In this document: positions 54,176 through 64,000 of the stretch, one piece after another
How positions within the stretch are numbered: position 1 is the stretch's first letter
Layout: each line of letters starts with the position of its first letter
DNA from: Megascapheus bottae
Taxonomy: Eukaryota > Chordata > Mammalia > Rodentia > Geomyidae
Length of the DNA stretch: 64,000 nucleotides
Reading direction: 5' to 3'
NCBI GenBank assembly: GCA_024803745.1
Contig: JANJXV010000187.1
Coordinates: forward strand, 622,501 to 686,500
The notes under the pieces: model-generated
Told to the model about the DNA's origin: nothing
The model's input: the letters and a program-made list of their open reading frames with translations, nothing else
Databases searched by the model: none
Translations under genes and position numbers: made by a program

Positions 54176-54302
54176 GTACTGCTCCTCTTTAAGGTGCTTT
54201 CTCTACCTGATCATCTAGCATGTCATCTTCCCATGTCTGCCAAGATCGCACTTGCCGATAATGGAAAAAGCACAAACCATACACGTGTGTGCGTACAGGC
54301 TT

Positions 54303-54303
<1 letters not shown>

Positions 54304-54344
<41 letters not shown>
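54304..54344. repeat. (CA)n microsatellite
   Basis: Uninterrupted CA run of about 40 bases. Confidence 0.97.
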
Positions 54345-54345
<1 letters not shown>

Positions 54346-54364
54346 ACTTGTCTGTCGAAATAGG

Positions 54365-54560
54365 CTCTTTTCTGCCCAGGAGGGCCTTAGACTGCCATCT
54401 TCCCAATCATTGCCTGCTGAGCAGCAGAAATTATAGATGTCAGCCACCAAGGCCTGGCTGATAGAAAGATCTCTCTAGAAGACAGCTCAGTGGGCCCTTG
54501 GACCATAATCCTCCTCTGTCTATGCTTCAACATGGAGCTGGGATTTCAGGTGTGCACTAC
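54365..54560 (-). mobile_element. B1-like fragments, antisense
   Basis: GCAGCAGAAATTATAGATGTCAGCCACC, AAGGCCTGGC (54413-54461) and GGAGCTGGGATTTCAGGTGTGC (54533-54555) are two reversed B1-type heads. Confidence 0.55.
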
Positions 54561-54732
54561 TGTTGGTTTGTTGGTTGAAATGGGGATAGGGGGAAACTCG
54601 AGCCCTGTGCAATGTCAGAGCCCACGTCCCATGTCTGTTACTTGCCTGTTGAAGGGAGGGAGGGAAAGCGGGCAATCTATCCCTACTGGGTGAAGGCTGA
54701 GAGAAGAGAAGGGGGGAGGTAAGATGGTAAGG

Positions 54733-54925
54733 GCTGGGAGTTTGGCCTAGTGGTAGAGTGCTTGCCTGGCATGCACAAAGACCTGGGTTCCATTCCTCAG
54801 TACCACATACACAGAAACGGTGCTGTGGCTCAAGTGGTAGAGCACTAGCCTTGAGAAAGCCCAAGGACAGCGCTCAGGCCCTGAGTTCAAGCCTCATGCC
54901 TCCGGACTGGCAAAAAAAATTTTTT
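54733..54925 (+). mobile_element. Family A SINE
   Basis: GGGCTGGGAGTTTGGCCTAGTGG head, GGTTCCATTCC B box, shortened junction CAGAAACGGTGCTGTGGC, GGACTGGC then A/T-rich tail. Confidence 0.9.
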
Positions 54926-54929
54926 TTTT

Positions 54930-55540
54930 AAAAAAAGGTAATCAATGCCCTTTTTGGCCACAGGCTGCTGGGTACCAGGCCATGGAGAAAAAGACAGAAG
55001 AATGTGAAAGAGCAGAAGGAGAAATGAAGCAGTCATGGACCCCGCTGCCAGGAAAGCCTGCACTGTTCTGGCTGCTGCCAGTGCCAACAGGAATGGCAGG
55101 CAGCCTGGAGCTCTTGACAGAGGATGGGGAGGAAAGCCAGGAGCGAGAGTCAGCCAGAGGGAGATGCTGGAGGGGCTTCCCCAACTGAGCAGGTGCCTGG
55201 GGAAGGAAGACCCTACCCAAGAACAGCCTTGGGAGCCACAAACAATCCCCCTCCCTAACCTGTGCCCTGGACCTCCTACTCTCCCAGATCTCAAAGCAGC
55301 TAGCCCCAGCTCTCCTTCAGCCAGGCCAGCTGCCCGGCAGGCAAGCAGATGGTGACATCTTCACTAGAGCCAAAATTACCTTTCCAGGAAAATGTCTCAA
55401 CCTTCTCTGGAGGACACAGAAAGGAGCGTGCACCATGGAGAATTTCAAACTTTCTCAAGAAGCTACAGCTTCTTAAAAGTATTTGAGTGAAACAAAAATG
55501 TATTTTGACTATAGATTGTTCAGTGCCTCCGATTTAAAAA
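54930..55540. other. Unique GC-rich sequence, no gene recognised
   Basis: Open frames cover the same stretch on both strands (106 codons + at 55035-55355; 135 codons - at 54887-55294). CpG is sparse, so this is not a CpG island. No domain recognised. Confidence 0.4.
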
Positions 55541-55544
55541 GAAA

Positions 55545-55746
55545 AGAAAGGTTGTTGAAAGTTGCCTATAATCTCAACCACCTGGGAGGCAGAGGTAGGA
55601 AGATGACAGTTCAAGGCTGAACTGGGAGAAAATACAAGACCTATCTGAAAACCAAACTAAAAGCCAAGGGACTGGGAACAGGGCTCAAGTAATAGAGCAC
55701 CTACCTAGAAAGCACAAGGCCCTGAATTTAATCCCAGTACAAAAAA
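55545..55746 (+). mobile_element. Old B1-ID composite
   Basis: B1-like GTTGCCTATAATCTCAACCACCTGGGAGGC, then ID-like GGGACTGGGAACAGGGCTCAAG and CCCTGAATTTAATCCCAG. Confidence 0.75.

Positions 55747-55747
<1 letters not shown>

Positions 55748-55791
<44 letters not shown>
55748..55791. repeat. (AAT)n microsatellite at SINE tail
   Basis: ATAATAATAAT run starting at the A-tail of the composite SINE and ending at the next SINE. Confidence 0.95.
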
Positions 55792-55793
<2 letters not shown>

Positions 55794-56030
55794 CAGGTGC
55801 TGGTGGCTCATACCTGCATTCCTAGCTACTCAAGAAGCTGAGATCTGAGGATCAAGGTTCAAAGCCAGTAGGGGCAGAAAAGTCTATGAAACTCTTATCT
55901 CCAATTAACCACCTAAAAACCAGAAGTGGCACTGTGGCTCAGAATGGCAGTGTGCTAGCCTGAAAAGAAAAAGAGCTCAAGGACAGTGACCAGGACCAGA
56001 CTTCAAGTCCCATGACCAACAGAAAATTAA
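55794..56030 (+). mobile_element. Family B SINE
   Basis: GGTGCTGGTGGCTCATACCTGC, TTATCTCCAATTAACC, AGAAGTGGCACTGTGGCTC, CTTCAAGTCCC and A-rich tail with (TTAA/CTAA) units at 56025-56045. Confidence 0.9.
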
Positions 56031-57549
56031 TTAACTAACTAACTAACAGTCAGGTAGTTTCCAGAACTTTAGCTCCTTACTCCCCAACCCTGTCATCCCT
56101 TGTGAGCAGCTAGTCATGGACTAAAAATCACTGAATTAAACTATTCTATCTGTCTCTGTCTCATCCCCTCCCTCTCAAATCTCAACATCTGGCTCCCAGA
56201 TGTATGCTTACCACTGCACTTACTGCTTGCATAACAGACAGGTTCCATTATCAATGCTAATCTGTTTACCTAATTCTAGAACTCTGAGGGGCTGTGCTGG
56301 GAAATATTGCACGCTCCATTCCACATCAAGTAGGGACATGTTCGGTGAGTGATTAGCAATGTCTGCATGGAAACAGGAAGCTGGATGCATGGGTCCAGTA
56401 CTCACACAGAGGGCCGCATCTTCATCACTCTGCTTCTGGACAATGTTTGACTCTAAAAAGCTCCCTTCTGACTGGAGAAAACATTTATGCTGACTATGAG
56501 ACACAAATGAATGATTGAAGGCCTCCAGAGGAAAGGATTTTGAAGCAAACAAGGAATTTCTCTAGCATCTCTATCCTCAAAACTCATATGACTCCCCTGT
56601 TAGACTTCATGTCTGCATGTACTGTTGTCAAAACTACTTTTTCCTACTTCACAAGAATGAGAAGATGGGTCCCCTGGACCTCGTCACTCCTAAACTGGCC
56701 CCATCCTGTCCACTGCAGATAAGCATCAACTTTCAAATCCTAGCCTGATAGAACTATCCTAAGATGTGTAGACCTCACTGGTCAGGGACTCAAATCTCAG
56801 CTGACCAAGTGGATGGCCTTGGGGGGGGGAATTATTTGCCCTTGCCAGCCTCAGTTTCCTCCTATGCATGAGAAAAAGGAAAGAATTCGGAGCTCATGTA
56901 AGAATTAAGGAAATTACAGTTGTTCTGCTCCTAAAATCTACAGGATATTTAAGATACACTGCTTTCTTTTCCCCTCTTTTCATACCCTCAAGGCTATTTC
57001 AAGCTTTCTCCACAGGCAGTGAGTAAGGCATCAGAAATGTCTCTGTGCTGAATTAACGTAGCTGAGAAATGAGAAACCCCTCCCTGTGCCCCCAACTTGA
57101 GCCCTCCTCCTCTCTGTTTAGATTCAACTCAAAATAGCTGAACTTAGATGGAACCAGTTGGGGTCTGTCTTTGTATCTGGAGGCTTAAAAAAAAAGATTC
57201 AAACCTTAAGCCCAACAGCTGCAGGTTAGTCAAGGACCTGATTCTGCCTGGTTAATTAACTTTAACCTCCAACCCAAGTCACTGTACATTTGTGCAGCTG
57301 ACTCCTTTGATGCTAAAAGAATAAGCTTTTATCCAATGATTTATAATTTTTTAAAAGAAACTGTTTTAAGTAGCATAGGTGTATAGTTGTGTTTTTTTAA
57401 TTAAATAGAACCAAAGCATTTCAAATGAAGAACTGTTCCTCAAAATACTAGTCTTACAAATCTTGCCAGAAATGCATTTATTAAAAGTAGGCTTCTCAAT
57501 GTAGTTTAGGTACATTTAATAAATGTAAGTGTACATATAAAAGCAGATA
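56031..57549. other. Unique sequence with MIR at 56765-56935
   Basis: 'CTCAAATCTCAGCTGACC', 'CCAGCCTCAGTTTCCTCCTATGCATGAG' is MIR in + orientation. A 110-codon reverse frame (56220-56552) has no recognisable domain. Confidence 0.45.
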
Positions 57550-57550
57550 A

Positions 57551-57769
57551 CGGGGCTGGGAGTGTGGCCTAGTAGTAGAGTGCTTATCTAGCATGTACAA
57601 CGCTCTGGGTTCAATCCCTTGGTACCACATACACAGAGAAAACAGAAAGTGGTGGTGCTGTGACTCAAGGGGTAGAGTGCTAGCCTTGAGAAAGCCCAAG
57701 GACAATGCCCAGGCCCTGAGTTGAAGCCCCAGGACTGGCAAAACAAAACAAAACAAAACAAACAAAAAA
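57551..57769 (+). mobile_element. Family A SINE with CAAAA-rich tail
   Basis: GGGCTGGGAGTGTGGCCTAG head, GGGTTCAATCCC B box, AGAAAGTGGTGGTGCTG junction, tail of AAAACAAAACAAAAC. CAGATAA flanks at 57544-57550 and 57770-57776. Confidence 0.9.
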
Positions 57770-57821
57770 CAGATAAAAAAGAGATACGTAGATAGAGACT
57801 CATACTCAGACAAATGTGTGT

Positions 57822-57985
57822 TTGGCGGAGTGGTTACTGGGTCTTGAACTCAGAGCCTAGGCTCTGTCCTGCAACTTCTTCCTCTCCAGACTGAGGCTCT
57901 GTCCCTCAGCTTCCTCCTCTCCAGCTGAGCCTAGGCTCTACTTCTGGATTTTTGGTGGATCTGAGCCTTACAGGCATGAGATGTC
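57822..57985 (-). mobile_element. Family B-like SINE, antisense, internally repeated
   Basis: GGGTCTTGAACTCAGAGCC then two 35-base units GGCTCTGTCC...CTTCCTCTCCAG (57860, 57895), CTACTTCTGGATTTTTGG, TTACAGGCATGAG. Confidence 0.6.
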
Positions 57986-58654
57986 AGTCTCATACAAGCA
58001 TGTTACATATGGATCTCTTTATAATAGATCCTAAAATTTACTTCATTCTGGTATACCTACATCTATGCTTTCAATGGCTCCATTGTTAAAAGAAATTACC
58101 ATTATTCCAATATTTAGGCGGGCCATCATTTCCCCCTCATTTTCCACTAACAGACAAATAGGAGATATTTTATATTTCCCATGATGATGTTGGAGCAACA
58201 GGCCTGCACATGAGTCTCTGTGTAAAGATTTCTTTTTTTTTTACACTTCATATTTAGAGTGTAGAATGGTTTCTAAAAGCCTACACACTCAGAATTCAGT
58301 TAGCATTTAAGAACGTAAAACATACTTGCATAGGCAGCTCCGGGAGCTCCCACTGCAAAGGGTACATGTTGCCTGATTCCAAAAGAACTACTTACTTCCA
58401 CAGCCATATACAATGTAATCCCAGCACTTGGGAGGTGGGGGAAGGAAGACCACTGGACAGTAAGAGACTTGTGGAGAAGAGCTAGGAGGCCCCAGCTGCA
58501 CAAACCAAAGCCAGACAAGATTTTCCAACAGCCATCAAGCCCCCAGACACAGGATCAAGGCTAGCTACCAGGTCAAGGGCTTGCTACCAACCCTATCTAT
58601 TGTTGGCTACATGTGAACCCATCCAACAATGGGGATTCCTATCTCAAGAATGCA
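57986..58654. other. Mostly unique; B1-like piece at 58408-58465
   Basis: CAATGTAATCCCAGCACTTGGGAGG is a B1-type core in + orientation. Otherwise unrecognised. Confidence 0.5.
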
Positions 58655-58851
58655 CAGACAGCTGGGTGCTGCTGGCTCATGCCAATAATCCTACTCAGGA
58701 GGCTGAGATCTGAGCATCATGGTTCAAAGCCAGCCTAGACGCTATATCCAATGAATCACCAGAAAACCGGAAGTAGCACTGTGGTGCAAAGTCATAGAGT
58801 ACTAATCAGGCCCTGAGTTCAAGCCCCACATTCAACCAAAAAAAAAAAAGG
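58655..58851 (+). mobile_element. Family B SINE, shortened
   Basis: GCTGGGTGCTGCTGGCTCATGCC, ACTCAGGAGGCTGAGATCTG, AACCGGAAGTAGCACTGTGG, CCTGAGTTCAAGCCCC and A-tail. Confidence 0.88.
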
Positions 58852-59568
58852 TACAGACATGTCCCTGCCAGTGCTGTTTTGGGTTTTTTTTTCAGTGGAT
58901 CTGGGGCACAATGGATAATACCAGGTGTATCTTGGGCATTCTGTACCTCTCCACCATCTTTCCCCCATAATTCTCTCCTGGTTTAAAGCTTCCAAACAGA
59001 AGCTTTAACAGCTCAAAGGGACTACCGTACTGTATGTGTGAGAAATCAACACTCCAGGCCTTCAAGGAGAACAGAGGAGGCATTCGGGCTAGCACAGGGA
59101 AGAATTCTGTACAGTCACCATCCAGAATAGCAGCAGCCCAGATGGGCGCATATCAAATGTTCCTCGTGCACACGATTCGGTCACCTCCCTTCTTCACCGA
59201 GCCAAATATCCATAATTTAAAAGCTGTAAAGCCTGAGCTTTCCCTGTGGGCTCTCTAGCCCCCCCTTCCTGGGGTGGGGGAAAGGGTCAACACTTTCTTG
59301 GTAGTTATAGATGCCATCTGAATACTGCTGGGTTGCTTAACATCTCTGCAGACAACCATGCACTCTCTGGGTCCTTAAGAACAAGTGATACAGGGCTGAG
59401 CTCCTGGAAGGGATGGATGAACCGGGGTGTGTGGGTACCAGGAAGGGGAAGGGACAGAGGCTGTGTAATGGACAAGGTCAGACTGGGCAGGATACATACA
59501 GGAATGCAATGTGAGTGCATGAGGGGCGAGGATGGGAGCGTCATTGCTTTCCACGCTGCCACAATGAA
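58852..59568. other. Unique sequence, nothing recognised
   Basis: A + frame of 131 codons (59246-59641) ends in Ser/Leu repeats from the TC tract and is not credible as a gene. Confidence 0.45.
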
Positions 59569-59571
59569 ATC

Positions 59572-59637
<66 letters not shown>
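59569..59637. repeat. (TC)n microsatellite
   Basis: About 68 bases of uninterrupted TC. Confidence 0.97.
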
Positions 59638-59645
<8 letters not shown>

Positions 59646-59925
59646 CTTAACTGTTTTATGACTCAGCTAGGCATCCCAACTTTTCTTGGCCTGCTTTAGG
59701 GTAACACATTTGCCAAATGTTCTGGCCTCAACAAACAGCACTCAAGGAATTCTTCCCCGTCATCCAGAGCAAAGAGGAAATGTCAGCCTTCGGTTCAGTA
59801 AGTTCTCTCCACGTAAGCAACACTGCCCTGCACTAGGTGTTTGGATTCTACTGAATTCTTTAATTATATCTTCCTTTGGGATCTAAAAAAATGCATTTCA
59901 GGATTTTTGTTTGGTCTTGTTTTTG

Positions 59926-60061
59926 TTTTTTTTTCTTTTTTTTTAAATTTTTTTTATTGTAATTAGTAAAAGGGTTACATGGTATTTGCCAGATAGAAGG
60001 TGCATTAATTCACATACATTGATACCCTTTCACATGTCTTGGTACCCATTTCCCTCCCCCC
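59926..60061 (-). mobile_element. Short LINE-1 3' end, antisense, perfect 15-bp TSD
   Basis: Poly(T) head, ATTGTAATTAGTAAAAGGG, CCAGATAGAAGGTGCATTAATTC, then truncation about 136 bases in. TTGGTCTTGTTTTTG occurs at 59911-59925 and 60062-60076. Target is the T-rich tail of an antisense SINE. Confidence 0.95.
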
Positions 60062-60076
60062 TTGGTCTTGTTTTTG

Positions 60077-60270
60077 AACTCGGGGCTTGCACACTCTTTC
60101 TGAGCTTTTTTCTTTCTTTTTTTTTCCCTCAAGGCTTTCACTCTACCACTTGAGCCACACTGACACTTCCGGTTTTTTTCTGAGTGGTTTATTACAGCTA
60201 AGAGTCTCACAGACTTTCTGTCCCCAGGCTGGCTTTGAACCACAATACTCAGATCTCAACCCCCCTCAAT
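60077..60270 (-). mobile_element. Family B SINE, antisense, tail hit by L1
   Basis: GAACTCGGGGCTTGC, CTCAAGGCTTTCACTC, CCACTTGAGCCACACTG, CCCAGGCTGGCTTTGAACC, CTCAGATCTCAACC. Its tail continues left of the L1 at 59900-59925. Confidence 0.85.
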
Positions 60271-60988
60271 AGGTAAGATGGCAGGCTGAGAGCAGATGGA
60301 TATTATGTTACCGATGACAGATGCTAATTTACACCCCACTCTCGGCCCCCAGGCCCCCAATGCAATGCCTAGCAAGAGGTTTGGCACTCGGTAAACTTAC
60401 ACCAGCAAGAACAGCATTGCCCTGGGAACCTTCGTGAATTCTCCAACCCTTTCCTAGACTGAAGCCAGATTAAGATGCCAGTCATCTCTTACGTCAAACC
60501 AGTAGTAGGCTGGAGAATTTCACATCCTACTCTTTATTTATCTGACACAGGTAATTCTCAGCCCCCAAAACTTAGGACCTTGGATGCACACAGTTCCACA
60601 ACACCTGACTTGGGAACACGAGATGAGTAATACAGAAATGAATCTCCAGGCCCAGTTCAGTAAATAGGACTCTCCATTTCCTGACAACACACAACAAAAC
60701 ACCCTTTGCCTTCTGCTGAGTCCCATCTCCTAGGAAACATCATAATAGGCTTAGCAAAAGCCAGGAAGATCTTAGGAGACCGGCTGTTCACTCTGCAACA
60801 GGGCTGCACTTAAGTGTTCTATTCAAGAAGCACACATTGGGTTGGCCTCCACATTAACCTGCTAGGAATGAAGACACACGTCAGAAACAGGTGGGAGAGA
60901 GGCAGAACTCAGAGCCTGGAAGGCAAAGAGAACTCTGTGAGTCAATGCTCTAATTAGGAACTTGTATGTTCTGCTTTCCCTGCAAGCA
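60271..60988. other. Unique sequence; weak L2/MIR tail at 60350-60400
   Basis: 'CAATGCCTAGCAAGAGGTTTGGCACTCGGTAAACTT' is faintly like 'CAGTGCCTGGCACATAGTAGGTGCTCAATAAAT'. Confidence 0.4.
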
Positions 60989-60991
60989 GGA

Positions 60992-61008
60992 ATACACACA
61001 CACACACA

Positions 61009-61041
<33 letters not shown>
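60992..61041. repeat. (CA)n microsatellite
   Basis: CACACACACACACAGACACAC run. Confidence 0.96.
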
Positions 61042-61044
<3 letters not shown>

Positions 61045-61157
61045 TTCCATGTACGTTGTGGCTCCTTTAGACAATTAGGGAAATGATAAGGACCTTCCAT
61101 TTTGTCTATCATTTAAAATCATGATAAACGATCCAGTAGGGTTTTTCTTTTCTTTTT

Positions 61158-61343
61158 TTTCCAGTCCTTGGGCTTGAACTCAGGGCCTGAGTACTGTCCT
61201 TGGACTTTCTCAAGGCTAGCATTCTACCACTTGAGCCACAGCACCATTTCTGGCTTTTTCTATGTAGGTGGTACCAAGGAATCGAACCTGGGTCTCTGTG
61301 CATAATAGCCAAATACTCTACAACTAGGTCACACTCCCAGCCC
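61158..61343 (-). mobile_element. Family A SINE, antisense
   Basis: CTTGGGCTTGAACTCAGGGCC, CTTTCTCAAGGCTAGC, GGAATCGAACCTGGGTC, ACTAGGTCACACTCCCAGCCC: both halves reversed, with a T-rich tail at 61142-61160. Confidence 0.9.
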
Positions 61344-61344
61344 T

Positions 61345-61810
61345 TGTCCCTCCCAGCCCTCTTTCTTTTTTTTTTAAATGCACATTTGTAAAAGAAACTT
61401 GGGCTACATCTAATCTAACCATGCCCACTTCTGGGAAAACTTCCACCCCCACCATAAATATATCCCTGTGTCTGTGACAATATTGAGGCCAAATGAGTCA
61501 CTTGAAAAACCTGAGAAGGGTATTCCATGTTCCAAAGACAAGCAAAAATAATAATAATAACAACAACAAACCTAATTAAGTCCAGAAAGGAGTAGAAATG
61601 AGTCAGGCGCATGTTCACATTGGAATGAGTAATAAGAGGAGATGATATGGATAAAGGGAAAAGTTAACCAACCACCCATAAGGGGTGACATTTTACAGAG
61701 GACGCCCCACCTGCATGGGACTCACTGCACACTGTAACACCTCATTTTTTTCCCCATCATTTTCTGAACTTACTGTGTCTCTCTTGCCTACATTCGTCTT
61801 TGTATCTTTT
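61345..61810. other. Unique sequence; (AATAAT/ACA) patch 61545-61572
   Basis: No gene or interspersed repeat recognised. Confidence 0.45.
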
Positions 61811-61826
61811 AAGAAGTCCCCTTCTA

Positions 61827-62322
61827 AAATGTAAAGACTTAGAAAAAATCATTATTAAGTGAAGTAAGCCAGACTCAAAGGAACATAGGCCCAATAGTCT
61901 CCCTAATTTGTCATAATCAGTAGAAACCTTGGGCTCTTCTAGCAGAGATTTACAATAGAACAAAATCTAGAGACATTAGGCCAAATAGTATGACACTAAA
62001 TGTAAAGACCTCCAGGATAAGGAAACAAAAGTCATATTATGAGTGATTGTTGTCCTTAATGTACTATGTTATCTCTCATCTCTTTTGCCATCCCTTGGTT
62101 ATCTCATATTGTTACAATATTTCACCTTGTTATCTGATATATTTTATATGTGCTTAATTGGTTATTTGAAATTGGATAGGGAAGGGGGGAAATCAAGATA
62201 AGCGGATGAGGGTAGCAGGGAAATGGGGACCATGTCATGAGAAAGGGTATCAATGTTTGTGAAGTTATACACCTTTTATCTGGTAAATATAATATAACCC
62301 TTCTATTAATCACAATAAAAAA
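61827..62322 (+). mobile_element. LINE-1 3' fragment with perfect 16-bp TSD
   Basis: Begins GTAAAGACTTAGAAAAAATC, includes CCAGACTCAAAGGAACATAGG, CTTGGGCTCTTCTAGCAG, 3' UTR purine patch GGGAAGGGGGG and ends CACAATAAAAAA. AAGAAGTCCCCTTCTA is at 61811-61826 and 62323-62338. It contains no ORF2 coding apart from the last codons. Confidence 0.96.
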
Positions 62323-62338
62323 AAGAAGTCCCCTTCTA

Positions 62339-62720
62339 TTGTTTGGGATCCAACTCTTCCTCAGATCCTGACTTTACCTTTTTTTTAACCCAGGGTGTCA
62401 CTTAAGGAGATGTGATGTCATGTCTAGTGAGTTTGGGGGACTGATGTGGAGTAAGGTTCATCGAAGACGAAGGAGCATAGATGCTGCACCCAGACAGCAA
62501 GAGTGTGCAGGTAGCCTCACAAAGAAGCATCCCTGAGAGAGTCACCTAGCTTCTGGATGCATTGACACACAAACACTGACTAAAGGGGGAAGAAAATCAG
62601 GGAAAATAAAGGGTGATATCGACAAAGAGTCACTGTACTCTTAACCTGACTTACAGAACTGTAACCCCTTTGTACAACTACATAGTAATAGTAATAATAA
62701 TAATAGCAAATCATAAATGA
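62339..62720 (+). repeat. Unnamed dispersed repeat 3' end, copy 3 (62580-62710)
   Basis: GGGTGATATCGACAAAG near 62610 and AACCCCTTTGTACAACTA ending at 62680, then (TAA)-type run 62688-62706. It shares the CCYYTTGTACAAC terminus with copies at 6615 and 39720. 62339-62580 is unrecognised. Confidence 0.45.
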
Positions 62721-62748
62721 CATAAAATTCAAAAGAAATACAATATTA

Positions 62749-62861
62749 GGAAATGAAGGGGAAGAAGAATAGGAAGGGAAGGAAAAGGAGGAGGAGAAGG
62801 AGAAGGAAGAGGAGGAGGAGGAGGAGGAGGAGGAGGAGAAGGAGGAGGAGAAGGAAGAGGT
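62749..62861 (+). repeat. Polypurine tract (GGA)n
   Basis: GGAAGGAAAAGGAGGAGGAG with long GGAGGAGGA core, no pyrimidines over most of its length except one T near 62772. Confidence 0.96.
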
Positions 62862-64000
62862 GATGGTGGTCGTTGTGGGATAGGGTACATGATTGCAACC
62901 ATGTTTCCGAAATGCCATCTGTCTCACCTGCTCTCCTCCGGTGCCATGCCACTGGGTATGAGCTTTGGCGTTGTATGTCTAAACACTACCCAGTCATCTT
63001 TCACTGAGTCAGGCTTTGTTCAGCTGACATAGGATGATGAAGGCCTAGAAACACACAGATAACTGAGAAAATACCCCTCCACCTGGGAGTTCCCAGCTGA
63101 GCAGCAAAGATGAATAATGGAAATCCAATGTAAAGAGTGATTTAACTGAGGCATCTTCACAAGGCTCTATTGGCAGAGAAACAAATTACCTATTGATTTT
63201 CTTATTTTTTTTCTAGGAGGGAAGCTACACCCTCCCTAATCTAAACACTTTTTTTCTGGGTGGACATGAGTTCTAGCGTGTGGCTGAGTTCCCATTCCCC
63301 GAACTGGTGCATTCCTTCAGATGACAATGTGGGGGCCACATCACCACCAGAAAAGAACAGGACTCTGGACGACGGAGGCCCACACAGCGAGTTACAGCTG
63401 CCTCTGACATCTTAGACTTACAAGACTCTCTGGGAGTCTTAAATTTGTCCAGGAGAAAGAACTCCAGAAGGTAAAATATGATCATGATTAACAACTTTTT
63501 CATAGACTTCACTTTTCAGAACACTTGGAGATTTACAGAAAAATCTGAGAAGACAGAAGAAATGTCCCCACATGCCCTCTTCCTACTACCTCTTATTGTT
63601 AACATCCTAGATTCCTTTCACACATTTATTACCATACACAAACCAATAATGAGATGGCATTATTAACCCAAGTTCACAGTCCATTCTGCTTTCTTTGATT
63701 TTTTTCAACTGACCTGCCACTTATAATCCTATCCCAGGATATCCTGCTCCCTTAGGCTCCTGTTGGCTGTGACCTGTGACAGGTTCTCCAACTCTCCTTG
63801 TTTCTATTGGCCTTCAAAGGGATCACTGAACCAGAAGTACATGGAAGGAGCTGGTGGCTTCACCCCTCCCTCTCCTGGGCAGTAGTCTCTATGGAAGGAG
63901 TCCTCTCTTCCCCCCTCAATATTCATAGGACCCATTTTTATCGAAATGACTCATGGATATTCACTTTATACTTTACAATATTATCCAACATAACTTTATT
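62862..64000. other. Unique sequence; possible old L1-like piece 63470-63700
   Basis: 'TTTACAGAAAAATCTGAGAAGACAGAAGAAATGTCCCCACATGCCCTC', 'ATTGTTAACATCC', 'ACCAATAATGAGATGGCATTATTAACC' resemble an old L1-type antisense 3' segment. The rest, to the window end, is unrecognised. Confidence 0.4.

Noticed and set aside
54887..55355. GC-rich block as CpG island promoter
   Set aside because: GC content is raised but CpG dinucleotides are sparse and no TATA or initiator pattern is visible.

Overview
This window is mammalian nuclear DNA from a rodent, and it looks like a gene desert or a long intron. I find no convincing protein-coding gene, rRNA, tRNA gene, CpG island, CRISPR array or prokaryotic feature. 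Open frames on both strands are short. The longest ones fall in LINE-1 ORF2 remnants or are low-complexity translations of purine tracts and microsatellites.

The organism call rests on the SINEs. Two abundant families are present. Family A is a dimer: a left half like the tRNA-Ala-derived rodent ID element (A box near 'GTGGTAGAGTGCTTGCC', B box near 'GGTTCGATTCC') and a right half beginning 'AAGTGGTGCTG'. Family B has a 7SL/B1-like left half ('CTGTAATCCTAGCTACTCAG') joined to the same kind of right half. Family A matches what I know of the IDL-Geo SINE of Geomyoidea (kangaroo rats, pocket mice, pocket gophers). A castorimorph, probably geomyoid, rodent is therefore my best inference; species and chromosome cannot be told from sequence alone.

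Layout: 0-8 kb is mostly unique sequence with a possible old LTR (659-1186), A/B SINEs and AT-rich blocks. 8-22 kb holds scattered SINEs, MIR/L2 fossils, an old reverse L1 piece near 17.2 kb, a large purine tract at 15.2 kb and a CTCF-like motif at 14.39 kb. 22-34 kb holds a compound AGRY tetranucleotide array, a reverse L1 with an internal 92-bp duplication, a monomeric ID with perfect target-site duplication (TSD), an old LTR with a 53-bp duplication, and AT-rich DNA. 34-43 kb holds a second CTCF-like motif in convergent orientation, three purine tracts, an old L1M tail, an LTR-like piece and a three-level nested SINE insertion. 43-64 kb holds more unique sequence, four further young L1 3' fragments (two forward, two reverse), SINEs and microsatellites.

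Nothing here forms a pathway. The common thread is L1-driven retroposition. Many SINEs and nearly all the young L1 pieces are 5'-truncated or full-length copies bracketed by 8-17 bp direct repeats that begin A-rich, with A-tails that in places seeded microsatellites. I found no new molecular system. The points most worth a second look are the nested SINE stack, the right half shared by two SINE families, a three-copy repeat ending in TGTACAAC, and the convergent CTCF-like pair. All repeat names come from remembered consensus features, not from a database search.
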